From Wuchereria bancrofti (lineage: Eukaryota > Nematoda > Chromadorea > Rhabditida > Onchocercidae): a stretch of DNA of 64,000 nt. Position numbers and translations under genes: made by a program. Every line of letters starts with the position of its first letter. Within the stretch, counting starts at the first letter, position 1. Positions 26,901 through 41,900 of the stretch are shown here, one piece after another. The stretch is taken from assembly GCA_005281725.1 (NCBI GenBank), contig SSBO01000009.1, positions 2,864,163-2,928,162 of the forward strand, written 5' to 3'. The notes beneath the pieces are model-generated. The model was not told the DNA's origin, made no database searches, and worked only from the letters and a program-made list of their open reading frames with translations.

Positions 26901-29900
26901 GAAAAAATGATTGAAGATTGAAGAAGGTGATTTTAAATTGGTAACATAGCTTTTAAATTTAAATTTCATTTTTCTTGTTTTCTTTTAATAATTATAATTA
27001 TACATTTTTATGATTTCCATCATTTATTTTATTTCATTTGAAAATAAATAAAACTTATAATGTTATTTGCTTTTTCAAAAGAAACGAAAAAAAAATCAAA
27101 AAAAAAAAAGGGATTCTGGTTGAATTGATGATCTTTTGGTTATTTCTTCAAACATTTGCTCGATCACAGTTTTTTTTTCTTTTTTTCTGTTGTTTCTATA
27201 ATTTTTCCTGTGGGAGAACGAATTTTTGAAATCGATAGAAAACAAAGATGTTTTAATGCAAAAAAAGCGATTTTTGTTAAACAAGCTGTCTTCCGTGTAT
27301 GAGATATAATCTAATAATTAAAATTATATTTGCGCCATATCTCTTGCTAATCTATTGTAAATCACTCTATATGTGCTATTTACTTATTTTTTTTATTCAA
27401 ATTATATCATATTTGTTTATAATGTTCTAGAAAATAGCGAAACAAAAAAAAAAGAAAATGTAGAAAGTAATAAAGTTGAATAATTTGTTAATATGATCAA
27501 ATAATATATCAAATTAGATTGAGTTATTTTACCTTTTTTATTTTCATGCATTTCTTTTAAATATTTTTGTCGAAATTTTAACATAATTTTTTTAAAACTC
27601 TGAGAACGCTAATAATATGATGCATTAAATTTTTTTTTAGCAGTCATCCGAAAGATAAATCAGTTTTAGAGGATTAAAACTAATTTTTTCCATTGAACAT
27701 ATACTAAGATCATAGTTCACGTTTGATTCATATAAAATTGTTGAAAGTAGAAATGAATGATTAACAAGTTTAATTAATAAGACAAATCACCGATCATTTG
27801 TTTTACAATCAATATTTTACCATTTATTGCTTATTAACTGGTTAATTTTGATATTGTTTCAAAATTTTAAAATGAATAATTAAAGAAAGAAAATTATATG
27901 AATATTTTAGCTTATATTGTGTAAATAAAAAAAAACACATTTATCATGTTGTCGAAGAGATTTGTAATTAATTCTAAGATGTAGAAATTCAAAAAAAAAA
28001 AAAAAAATTCAAAATGGGAACATATTATATGACGATAGATAATTATGCAAGCAGACTGTTACACATTTTGTTTTATGTATCTAATATTATTTCTATCTTA
28101 TCAAAATGCTTATGAATTATTCATCGAATTTTAATAATAATATGAAATGATATGGTGTTTTATGCATATACACATATTTTGCTAGATCGAAAAGTTACGA
28201 AAATATTGGAAATTGATTGATTATTAATTGAAAATTGTTATGGTAATAATATCTGGGATCTGGGATAGTCGATGGAAGGATTAGTTAATTTACTGATACG
28301 AATTATTTGCAATAATAATTTAATTAGGATGAAATAATGTATGTATTGTATTAATTTATCAAAATTTTTAAAATATTCGAGAATTTACAAATGAAATTAG
28401 TAGAATAAACATTACACTCATTCTTTCTCTTTGTCTTTCACTTCTCCCTATATCACCATTCAATTTAAGCGCTTATCATTAATTTTAAATTATTGACAAA
28501 GATTTGGGAAGTAAACAATTTCGGCAATCAACGATGAAAAGGCAAATGGCATTAAGATAGAGAAACCTTGGAAAAAAAAAATGTTGAAAAATTTTTGAAG
28601 TAAAGAAATGCTCCTGACTGTTGTTAGTTAAAATGATCAATCTGATATTGCTCTCCAGTCTGGGATGAATGACAGAAGACATCACATTGTTAATTTGTTA
28701 ATTAACACTTCACTGCTAATGATGAAATTCAAAGATTAAAATCACTGAAATTAGCATTATGGATAATAATAATAGAAATAATAATAATAAATAAATGATA
28801 ATAATGGTGATGATACAGTCAAATATTACATTAGTGGTGTTATTCTTATAAAAAAAGTATTTCGAAAAACATTCATTCCTTAATATTTTCTTTCCTTAAT
28901 ATGTTTTTCTTTAATATTTACTGTTCCTTAATATTTTTTGAAGTATTTTGCAGTTATGTTTTGCAGGTCTAATTTTTTTTCTTTTTTTGATTTTGAAGTA
29001 GCACTTTGAAAAAGTTCTTGTTGCTTGTTATAATCGGTAATTCATGAATTTTAAAATAGTATCATATAATTTAACGGGCAGTTTAAATGTAAATTAAATC
29101 AAATGCTATTAGTAATGAAAATTATACTCAACAAAATGTAATTTTGATGTAGTCATTTCTTATAAAATTAACAATTTATCTGATAAAAAAAATATGAACT
29201 CAATTATTATCTATGGTAATAGTAATAGTTGAAAAAAAAAATGATACATTCTGAAATATTGCTGAATTCCTCAAAAATTTAGTGCAATAACTCAAAGATT
29301 TAAAAACAATTATCATTATTTATAGTGCGATTTTAATGAATGAATGAAATTAATTTGTTAGTAAAATTTAATTATGATTTGCAATAAGAATAGTAATTAA
29401 GCTAAATTCCATCTGGAAATTTGACAGGAATTTCTCCTAGTAATTATAAGCAGAAATAAAAAAAAAAAAAGTCCCATTTTTCATATTAATATAAAACTCA
29501 CCCAATGGAACATTTTCTCCCGGTTTCATCATTAATAGAATATTTGCGCTGGGATCGGTAATCTCTAAGCAGATATGATGAATATACTGCAGCATGCATT
29601 ATGCTGCTCCCACATAATCCAAAAAAAGTTTTTCTTTTTTCTTATTAAAATTCTTTTAGCAAATTTGTACCTGTTTAAATTTATTTAAAACCTTCTCGTT
29701 TTTTTTTAAAGAGATTTCCTGAAATATAAGAAACAGAGATGTAACATATAGATTTGTAATATTGGTTAGATTAAAAAGAATACAGCTGTAAAAAGTTTTA
29801 GAACCTGATCAGGAATACTGAAATGAATGAGAAAGCTAAAAAAATTAAATATCTTCCATTCAATTTTCAATCATTCTTTTTCTTTTTTTTTCCACATTTA

Positions 29901-32900
29901 TTTGTTCTTAAGCTTTATATTCCCTCCGGTAATCACTGTGGTAGTTAATTTTCCGAATTGTAATGCACCTTTTTAATCCTTTATCAATAGTAACTTTCAT
30001 TTTCTCTATGTCTATCTTTCAATTTTCGAAAAAAATCTTCTGCACAAAAAAAAAAAGAAAATTCACTTACTAAATTAGGCAGAATATCTTGGAAAAGGAA
30101 GAAATTTTAAATAAATATGCCAGAATTCCACAATGATGCATTCATTTAGTATTAATGTAAATTTGAATAGATGATTAGGGCAGAGGTCAAAAAATTATTT
30201 AGGAAATAAAAAAAAATTACTAAATTAAACTATTTGTGCAGAAAAAAAAAAATGATATGAAATGATTTAACTTATTTGATAAAGTAATTATTTGTTTAAT
30301 TACCGTTATTATTTACTGCCAAATGATTTTTGTGACATTGAGTAAATCATCTATTATCATTGATTAACAGATGATTTATCCGGAATTAAATTATTTGTTG
30401 TTATTACTGAATGATATTAAAAAGTACACATATAACTCTGCGCAGATTTATAGTAGCATTTTAATCTTATCATTTCTCTATTAAAAGAGAAATTTGAAAC
30501 TAATATTACTCAGATACGAATCATAGTTCGATTAAACAATTTAAGTAAAATTTCAGATTAGAAGATAGTAAATTGCTAAACCAATCTAGCTAGATGAAAA
30601 TGTCCAGAAATAAATGACACACAAATGTTTGATGATATAGAAGTCATCAACTTCGTATGTATGTGATGTTGGAAGAGAAAAGGATAATTATTTTTTTTCT
30701 GAATATACTTTTCAGTTACTGATGTACCAAAAAAAAAGAAAATTAAGAAAAAAAGTTAAATTTTTGAAAAATTAAATTGTTATATAAAGTTATCTTTTAC
30801 TTCATGATTTTTCTATTTTTTGTTTTTTTTTTCTTTAAACAATAGTAAGATAAATATAGCATAAATGATTTGTTTTTTAATAATTTCTAGTATGAATTAA
30901 ATTTTTAATTATTATTGCAGTATCGATAGTGTTTTCACTTTTTTAGTGCTTACTAAAGCAATTTAATAATTTCAATTAAGAACTAAATTTTCAATTATTA
31001 TTTGAGTTTTCACTTTTTAATGTTTACTAAAACAATGAAATAAGTAAGCAGAAAACAAGAGTGAATGAAAAAAAAATAGAAAACAAAGAGTATTTTAATA
31101 AAATTTTTCGAGAATTTTCGAAAGTTTCTTTTACTCTTTTATTTTATAATGATTATTACTAAATGATATAATTAACTGTTACTTATTAATCTTTTAATTG
31201 GCGTAAGTAAGCTTTACTTATTAATCTTTATTCTTTTTTTTTCTGTAAATGATATTTTGATGATGACAATAATAGGTTAATGAACTGAAGAAACTAAGAT
31301 TTAAGATAAAGACAAATAATCATAAAAAATTCTAGCTATTCTAAACATAGTTCTGATTCATTCATATTTATTAAACATCATTTGATTTTCTTATTAGAAG
31401 AAAAAATTAATAAAAATGGGTAAGAGAGAAGGAAAAGTTTAAATTGTCAGATAACTTAGATTGTGGATGAATAAAGGAACTTTCTTGCCTGATTTTAAAT
31501 TTGGTTAGATTAGGTTTGTATTGAAAGTTACATTAACTGGAAATTAACTTTAATTTGACAACACATAAATTCTATGTTAGCCACTGTCCACTATAACAGT
31601 TCTGCTGGGTTAATTTCCTAAATTGGAATTGAAACTTTTGAAACAATTTAAAAATTTGACATAATTTTTTGAACAGATATTTTATTCTTAATGCTAGAAA
31701 TTGAATGCAGTCTTCTAAAATATTAATGTCACTTAAATCCGAACCGGTCAATATTTGGAATTTACTAATATTTGTGCAAACTTTTATTAGCTTCATTTTT
31801 TGCTAAAGATAGTAAAAAATATAGTTTATACGTTTGAAATTAGCAATTAAATTTAGTCAACTATGACATAGTTGCTTTGGAGTTCATTTTACAAAAGTTG
31901 AAAAATTGATTCAGCTTTTCGAATAGAAATACGACAATTGGATATAATTAGATATTCAGAAATTTAGTGAAAAGTACCAGAATATTTAAGGAAAAAGAAA
32001 GTTTTCAAATGATAATGATTAGTAGAACAATGTATTGAATTGTATAATTTAATAATAAAATGTGGTTTTATTATTATAAAATTTTGTGTAAGAATTTGAA
32101 TTTTTCAGAGAAATATATACGAAGATTATTTAAAATTTTTCTCTTCACCAATTATAATTGATATAAACAGTCTTACGAATTATGGATTTTTTCTTTAATT
32201 TTTTAAATGATAATCATTTAGTAAGGTATTTCATTATCTTAAAATTAATGTGATATATAAATATATGTATAATGAAATATAATACTTACTTGGTAATGCG
32301 CATGATAGAATATTTGAGAAGCTAATGTTATTCTTTTACCAATACCGTCTATTTCTATTTCTGTTTATTCTTATTCAGTTTTTGAGATTTAAATTACCCA
32401 ATAATTTTCATATTTTGATTGGACGAAGGTAGAAAGTGTCGTTCTCTGTCACAGCAGAAAAAAGGATAGGATTTACGGCTCAGTTATTTCATCATATTTA
32501 ATAGTTGTTTATATCAGAGTTCTTTTTTTTTTTTTCTTTCTGAGAAGGTGGAGATTTGCGATACAAATTTACTGCTTTTCATGAGAGTATTAAAGTTAAC
32601 AGTTCATAGAAGTCAATTTGATGACATCAAGTTCTGTTTTTTTGATAAATTGCCCGGTGAATTATGTCGAGATTTTAGAAATTAACATTTCCTTATAAAC
32701 ATATATGGAGAAAGAGAGAGTAACATCAAAAATATTTAAAAATGATAAAGAATTATTTCATATTGTTCGATAATCTCTTGCGAAAAAACTTTTAAATTAT
32801 AAAAATGAACAGAGCGTGTAAATTATAATCAGTTAAAACGAAATTATTACAATTATTATAATTGGAAGATTAAAAATTTTGCATCATATAATTAAATACA

Positions 32901-35900
32901 AATTCTTTTATCTTTGATCAACAATGAGGATGCAAGTAATTTGGTTGAATGAAAACCCATAATTTATTTAAAGAAGTTAGACATTTAAAGTCATGCAAAT
33001 ATGATAAATCCTTTGAAAATTTTCGATAATTATTTATCAGTTAAATTTAATAACAAATATTTATTAATTCACCGTTTGAGATGATCTTAATTCAATGTTT
33101 ATTATATTTTTGAAATAATTACTTTTTCTTGAGGAATTATATAATGAATGATATCAGTGATAAAAAATAAAAACAATATAGCCAACTTACCTCATATTGC
33201 AAGTAAACTGAATGATTGCATTCAGTCATGAATATATCTCAAAAGATTAGGAATGAGAATAAGATGAAATGCCATTTCTTGCTTTGTGAAATTTCTAGAC
33301 AAAAAAAAAAGACATGCATTTTTTAAAATTATAATATCAATAGGAAAAGAAAAAAGGAACAACAAAATGGAAAAGTTGATATGTCGCTAGGAGAATATAA
33401 AATTAAACTTGAATTTCTAGTAGTTAGACTCTTCGATCATTGCACTTTCACTGAATGATATTTATATGCATTGTTTTGAGTTCATTATTTATTGGCAAAA
33501 AAAAAAAAAAAATTTGCATCATATAATTATTATTTGCGTGTGGTCGAAAATTATTTTTAAATATAATATGTTATGATGCTATCATCCGTTAGACGAAAAA
33601 TAGAAAACAGTATTCCGGAAGAATAAAAAGTAATATTTGCATAAGAATGTCATATAGTGTAGTATGTTTATGATTTATTTATCTGATTTATTCAAAAAAA
33701 AAAAAACGAAAAAAAAGGGGTACAAGAAAAGTGAAATGAAGTACTATTTCAAATTTTCAAATTAGTATTAATTTATCACATTTCTTCACCTTTAATTTAT
33801 AAGTGATATCATGTAAAAATATGTTTTTTTTTCCTTGAAGCTGTCTTTGAAATTAAAAATTTGAAAAATTGATCTGAATGCATTGAAATCCTATTCTAAA
33901 TATTGGAAGAAATTTATTAAGTAATTAGTGACTTGTCTCCAATTTGATAACAAATGAAATGAATTTGTATGAATACAAAAAAAACTAACCAACATATATG
34001 TATGTAAAGGCCTATGAATTTTTTTTTTTTTAGCAATTAACGATTATTTATTAATTAATTGTAACTCATCGTAAAATTTTAGCGTACTGAATTTTATGCC
34101 AATGATACATTATTTTTAAGTTGACAATTAAAATGTTTAAAAAATTTTTTTCAGGTAAACCGGATCCAGATGTGGAATGGCTGGACATAAACGGTAGACC
34201 AATTACCACAAAATCTGATCGTTTCAAGGTATGTTAACAATTAATCAGTATCAAGATTACCGTATTAATTTATCACATTTCTTCACCTTTAATTTAATTT
34301 ATAAGTGATATCATCAAAATTAAAACAATATTTCTCTCTTATATCAGTGATGACGGCTTTTTTAGCTAACTCTATATAGATTTTGCTAAAATAACCTTGA
34401 AAATTTCCGATATCAAAGTGATAATTCTTTGGAGTGTTTTAAAATATTCATTGATAATATATTTATTAGTGAAATCTCAACTGAGAAAATTGAGATATGA
34501 TAAAAAAAATAATAGAAAAAACGTTCAAAATTTTTGCTTGCTCATATCTTTCTATAGAATTTGCATAATTCATAGAATATAGTTGTACAAATTTTAATTC
34601 AATAAATTTGAAATAAAATTTTAATTTTAGGTTACAACAGTTGGTCGATTGACAACGCTTACAATATTGCGAGTGGGTAATGATGTGCAAGGCAAGTACT
34701 TGCTCAAAGTTAAAAATGAACTGGGCGAAGCGAAATGTGAAATTTTTATTGAGGTTTGATTTATTCATATTTATGATAGAAAATTAGTTCAATTACATTT
34801 TCAAGAGAAATGTTAGAATTAGATTTGAGAGAATGTAAAAAAAAATAATTTTAACTTTTCTTTATTACACCTTAGGACGTATTGGAATGTAAAGTTGAGA
34901 TTTCTTACATTTTAAAGTATAGCGCTCTTAACCAATGCTACTAATTTTAAAAAGAAATTATGAATTAATTGAAATCAAATTTTTATGCTAAATTAAAAGT
35001 TTGAATTAATATAAGATTAAATTAAAATTCTGTGAGGAAAGAGAAAAACAGTTTTAAGCATAACTGCTATTTTTAATATGATTGGAAGTACTTTTTAATT
35101 TGCAATGTTTTTTATTTTGAAATTAGTAAGGAGAAAATTCTATACTTACTTAATCATTGTCGTTTTTTTGCAATTTTATCGCATCGTCGTTTCAGGTTCC
35201 GGAACATCCAACTATACCGGATCGGCCAATTCTTGAAAAGCAGAAATTCAATTCGGTGAGCTTGAAATGGAATGCAATACCAGAAGCTGCTAGTAAAAAA
35301 GTGCAATATATCGTTGAAATGAATAAGGTTAATGATACTTTTTTTGAAACAATTTAATTTAAAAATTTTCAGAATTTCACGGAAAATAATTGAATGTTCC
35401 TTTTTTGAACTGATTTTTTTTTTCGTTACTTTTATTATTTTTTAACCATTTTAATGAGTGAACGATACTTTTTTATTGATATTATCAAAAAAATTAAATT
35501 TTTTGGGAAAAATTGAAAATTTTTCAATGTATTTAGCTGAGGTAATTTCGACATCTGCATTAGACATAAATTAATTAACTTACTTGTTTTATATATAAAA
35601 AAACTCCTTGAGAACTATTTAAAAGCAAGAGAGAAAGGAAAACAGAGAAAGAGAAGGGAGAAAGAAAAAAGTGGGTAAGAAGAGGGAAGCTAATATTGTT
35701 TGCGTAATTTTAAATAAAATAGTGCTGCTAGGGTAGACATTTAAAATTGATTTAAAAGAAGTAATTATTTTCTTTTCTTTTTCTTTTTTCCGGAAGATTG
35801 GATGAGGGAAATGAAAATGGCTAATTCAGGAACAAAGTATGAACAAAAATTTAATTAAACGGTTGACTTATGCAAATACTTCTTCACTTATAATTTATTA

Positions 35901-38900
35901 TTTGTAATGGTAACTATTAAATTAGTAAAAGAATTAAAATTTACAGTTTATCATCATTTTGAAATCATCTTGACTAATTTTAGGCCGATCTTTGTTAAAT
36001 GAAGTAAAGATAATTACAATCGAAATATTATTACTGCTTGCATAAATAAGCTTGCATAGAAATCAATGATTTTCTGAGATTTGAATAAAATCTCAGAAAG
36101 CATTTCCCTACAGGAATTTGTTAAAATAATGATTTGATGGCTGATTTTGCAACGAAGTAAGATAATTATGATAATAAATGAGATAAGATGGAATATTGCA
36201 ATCAAATTTGTTCAAATTTTTGAAACGTTACTTATTTGACATTGTCGATTGCAAAGAATTGGATTGATCAAGCTAAATTACAATTGGTCGATTTTAATAA
36301 AATCTCAAATATAATGGTTTTATTAGGATTTAAAAGTTGTGCCAGTAATAAATCATCAAATTATGTTTATAACTATTTTTTAATACAAATTCCATTTTGC
36401 ATTTTGAATCATCTAACTATTAAAATTTTTGTCACTGATTGTCACTAGAATCTATTTTTTGTTCAAAATCACAATTTGGTAAGAAATAGGTCTATAAGAT
36501 TTTATAAAATATAGATAATAACACTTGAAAACGATTTTTTTTTGAAATATTTTACTTAGCTTATAAAACATATATTCAATTACTGATATTTTCTAATCTT
36601 TTTTAATTTATTCACAGTACAAACTGCCATAAAATAGTTAAATTATTTGGTAGCGTCGTAGAATAATAGATGAATTAATTTCAATTTTTTGTTCGATATT
36701 TATTTATCACATTTTACACCTTTGAGGCTTTTCTCTTTCTCTCATAAAAATTTTCTTTTTAAAGATCAAACATTTTTTTTAGCAGCTGCTTGATTTAGAA
36801 TACACAAGTTGTCTTCGTTGCTTTACGAGCTGTTTTGAATTACCAATTTATCGAAATTTAAACTTATGGTCTAATCATTACTTCCATTAAAATAAATAGT
36901 AAACAATAATTAATAAATTCACAATTAAAAACATAAGCAAAGAAATAAACGTTAAAAAGTTATGCATAATACAGTTATGTGTTTATTTACGGTATACATC
37001 TTATTGGAAAACAAAAACAAAACAAAAATTATGTCGTGAAAAAAATAAACAAATGAAATAATAAAATGCAGTATTTTATGATTTATGCCATTATGATTAT
37101 TCATAAATTGGAGAAAAATTCAAAATTCAAAATCATTCATTTCATCTCATCCAAATATGAAATGAATTTGTAAAAAAAATTTTATTTAGAAAGGAGAAGA
37201 AGAATGGATTAAAGTAATGGAAAGTGCTCAACTGAATGCAACAGTGGAAGAACTTAAGTCAAATAACACGTATCGGTTCCGTGTACGAGCCAATATTGCA
37301 GATATTATCAGTGAACCATCCGAAGAATCTGAATTGGTAAGAGTTAAATTTACGAACTTAAAGGATAGCAAAAATTAAATGTGTTGAAATGTGATGAAAA
37401 AGAATTATTAGCAATTAAAGTGATTGTTTTATGTTATGTTTGCCAAATAGATTATCAAATGCATGAAGCTATCTAATCCAGGAAATAACAATGATTTGAT
37501 TTATAGTATCTTAATCTGACATTATAGTAGAATTCAATTATAAAAAGAAATAAAAACTTATTTTAAAATTTAAAAAAAAAATGGAGAAAAAGGTGAAAAA
37601 ATTGTTTGAAAGAAAGAAAAAACTAACAATGTAAGGTTATTTTATTTTTAATTCAAAATTGTTTATTGATCTTTTCTATTTAATATTAGGTTATTGTCTT
37701 CAAAAACACATTATGTTATTTCTGAAATATTAAAAAAAAAAATGATATAATATATAATTCAACTTATCACTTTTATTTTACATACTTCGAAACTTACCAC
37801 AATCAATTTATCACTTTTATTCAAAAATTTTAAGGCCCATGATATTATTTTAAAATGAAAAAAGTAGATATAAATTAAAGAATCTTATCTCTGAAAGAAT
37901 TACTGATAATAGTTCAAGAAAAATACAGTAGAGATTTCTCTTAAAATCATTATTTTTTCTTTATTTTTTTTGGAAAAAAGAAAAACAGAAATAGGACGAA
38001 TGTCAACCACTTACTTTAGTATTCTTCAGGCATACTAATTAATATATTTTTAATTCAGTCAATTTATTATTTATTCTTTTGCAGTTTTTCGTTGAATCTA
38101 TGAAATTAGAAAAGAAAGAGAAAGAGGGAGCAGAAGAAGAAAATGAAAAAATTAATTATGATGAACTTTTTACCAATGTGAAACCATCAGACTATCGTGA
38201 TATCAACGTGCTACAACTTCCTAATGATTTTGAATCAAAGGTAAGAAAAATGTAATATATATAAAACTATAGCGATTATTGATTAAACATATAAATGAAA
38301 AGGAGTAAAATTTTTTATTTTAATTGTTTAATTCGAATTGAATTTCGAATTTTTTCTTATTATATTTTAATGGAAACAGAAATGACGAAAGATTATTTGA
38401 TGAAAATTTGTTCATTACTATTCTTCATGATATAAAAAAAANTTAAAGGATAGCAAAAATTAAATGTGTTGAAATGTGATGAAAAAGAATTATTAGCAAT
38501 TAAAGTGATTGTTTTATGTTATGTTTGCCAAATAGATTATCAAATGCATGAAGCTATCTAATCCAGGAAATAACAATGATTTGATTTATAGTATCTTAAT
38601 CTGACATTATAGTAGAATTCAATTATAAAAAGAAATAAAAACTTATTTTAAAATTTAAAAAAAAAATGGAGAAAAAGGTGAAAAAATTGTTTGAAAGAAA
38701 GAAAAAACTAACAATGTAAGGTTATTTTATTTTTAATTCAAAATTGTTTATTGATCTTTTCTATTTAATATTAGGTTATTGTCTTCAAAAACACATTATG
38801 TTATTTCTGAAATATTAAAAAAAAAAAATGATATAATATATATAATTCAACTTATCACTTTTATTTTACATACTTCGAAACTTACCACAATCAATTTATC

Positions 38901-41900
38901 ACTTTTATTCAAAAATTTTAAGGCCCATGATATTATTTTAAAATGAAAAAAGTAGATATAAATTAAAGAATCTTATCTCTGAAAGAATTACTGATAATAG
39001 TTCAAGAAAAATACAGTAGAGATTTCTCTTAAAATCATTATTTTTTCTTTATTTTTTTTGGAAAAAAGAAAAACAGAAATAGGACGAATGTCAACCACTT
39101 ACTTTAGTATTCTTCAGGCATACTAATTAATATATTTTTAATTCAGTCAATTTATTATTTATTCTTTTGCAGTTTTTCGTTGAATCTATGAAATTAGAAA
39201 AGAAAGAGAAAGAGGGAGCAGAAGAAGAAAATGAAAAAATTAATTATGATGAACTTTTTACCAATGTGAAACCATCAGACTATCGTGATATCAACGTGCT
39301 ACAACTTCCTAATGATTTTGAATCAAAGGTAAGAAAAATGTAATATATATAAAACTATAGCGATTATTGATTAAACATATAAATGAAAAGGAGTAAAATT
39401 TTTTATTTTAATTGTTTAATTCGAATTGAATTTCGAATTTTTTCTTATTATATTTTAATGGAAACAGAAATGACGAAAGATTATTTGATGAAAATTTGTT
39501 CATTACTATTCTTCATGATATAAAAAAAAAGAGAAAATAAGGAAATTAATTGTTAATAAAAATATTTATACAATTTGTCAGTAAAGAAATTAATATGTTT
39601 ATTATATAAATTTAGAAGAGTTTATTGAGAACAGAAATACAATATTATCATATAATTTTGTTTAGAATATATATTGATATATGTTGGTCAAAGATCTTTT
39701 TGTAAACAAATGAAAAAAAAAAGATTAAAAAATTACGTTTCATAGATAAAAATTCAAAATTTCATAAAAATGTCGAAATTTTCAGAGGTTATTGGAAAAG
39801 CTTCGGTTATATAAAATAAAATTTTTTATATAAAATAAAGTTTTTTAGCAAAACTGCAAGAAAAAATTACTTTTTATCAATTTATTTTGATAATTACGAT
39901 TTCAAAAATGAAACTTTCACCACTTGTTGTACTTTTTTTCTCCCTCTTCTTTTTTAGTTCTTCTTTTTGTCTCTTTCAAATACGATAGAACAGTCAAATA
40001 TTTGCTAAAGATATTAAACAAAGATTAAAATTTATCGAAATGCATATAAAGTAAAATCGTAAGTTTCTTTAAGTATTTTTTCGGAAGTTGCAATTCTGTA
40101 AATTTCTCTGAATAGTCTCAAGCAATAATAGGTAAAGTTCAATAAGTGCTTATCGATATGAAATGAATCTGTTTGATTTTCAACACAATTATTTTCGTTT
40201 TTTTTTTCTCTATTTTTTTTTCCCTTTTTTTTGCAAAATTTTTGACTTTAAACCACGGAGAATTTCGGTTCGCCAATTGTTATTCTTTTCGAGTTAGACT
40301 TTGTAAAATTAATTGTTAGTTATTTAATATCATTTAACTAATCAGCAATTTAATTTTAATTCCAAATAAATTTTAAAACCGAAAAATTCTCGTTTTAATT
40401 TATAAATAGGATATTACATGGTAAAATATATGTTTTACTTATATATACGATTTACTTATATGAAATGTACGATTTAAAAATGAATGTTAATGAAGGAAAT
40501 ATAAATAAACGAATAAATGATAAAATAATTATTAACTGTAATCGTATTTATAGTACATACTTTGTGAAAAGATTGGCGCAGGAGCTCACGGTACTGTCTA
40601 TCGAGCCATCGAACGAGCAACGGGTAAAAATTGGGCAGCAAAAATGATAAGCATCGGTCCTGATATGAAAAAAGAAGTGATAATGCATGAAGTGAACATC
40701 ATGAATGAATTTCATCACGAGAAACTGCTCAATCTTCACGAAGTATTTGATTTGGGCAAGGAAATATGCTTGATTGAAGAATTGTTAGTATTTTTTTTTT
40801 TCATTATATTGATAATGGCAGTGATAAGAACATGATATTTAGAACACAATGACATATTAGATTTTAAGAAAAAAAATGTGAGTTTTCATGTATGAATTTA
40901 TTTGAAATTAGAAAAAAGGATGAAATGTTAGTTGTCAAAGAGAAAAGTTACTATTGTTTGTTTACATCGGCAAAATGGCAAATTTTGCTATAAATAAACT
41001 TCATTTTCTTCTTTTTCTTCTAATTTAATTAGTATATGCATTACTAATAATTCAATTTGAAAGAAGTAAAATAATATTAAGCTACATATTTCTTTTATTT
41101 CAAGAAATTCATGAAGGTCGCATCTTTTTTCTGTAAGATCAGATCAAATATTAATAAGAAAAAACAAACATTCTGTTTATCCACAAAAAAAAAAAAAATA
41201 GACCAGAAATTTGGGAATTATTCATCTTTCTTTTTGAATTTAAACTCTGTAAATTTAGATAAAAAATTTCAAAAGAAAATTTCCAGTATATCTGGTGGCG
41301 ATCTTTACGATAAAATAATCGCTGATGAAGCGCTAATGTCAGAAGATGAAACACGCAATTTCATTCGACAAATTCTTCAAGGCGTACAGCAAATGCATAA
41401 TAAGGGTATTGTACACCTTGATTTGAAGGTCCGTTACTGTTATTTTATTAGATCATTTATTAGTGTACTTTTCTCTCATCAAATATCATTCATTGATTAC
41501 TCATCGATATTTCACGATTTGTCTAAAATATAAAATAAATAATTAGCATTGTATAATTTATTTACTTGGAACAACTTTTATGGTAGATTCATTACTTGCC
41601 TTTACTTTTCAGGATACTATTAGCACTCCTTAATTAATTAATTAATTAGTCAGTCCTCTATTAGTTTTTTATTCACTGCTCTATTTCTTATATACCGTTT
41701 TCAGTTCACTTACAAATATATACGTAAAGTTCATTTGTCCACAAACGGTGAACTTGTTTCATAATATATGTTATTTTAGCCGGAGAATATAATGCTTACT
41801 TCAAATGGAAGCAATGATATCAAAATCGTTGATTTCGGTTTGGCTCAGAAAATGGACACTAAAGAAAGTGCAACATTACTATTTTGTACGGCAGAATTCT

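Noticed and set aside
39173..39328. Second copy of the pre-kinase linker exon as a genuine or mutually exclusive exon
   Set aside because: It lies in a segment near-identical to its neighbour even in introns and starts right after an N; an assembly artefact is far more likely.
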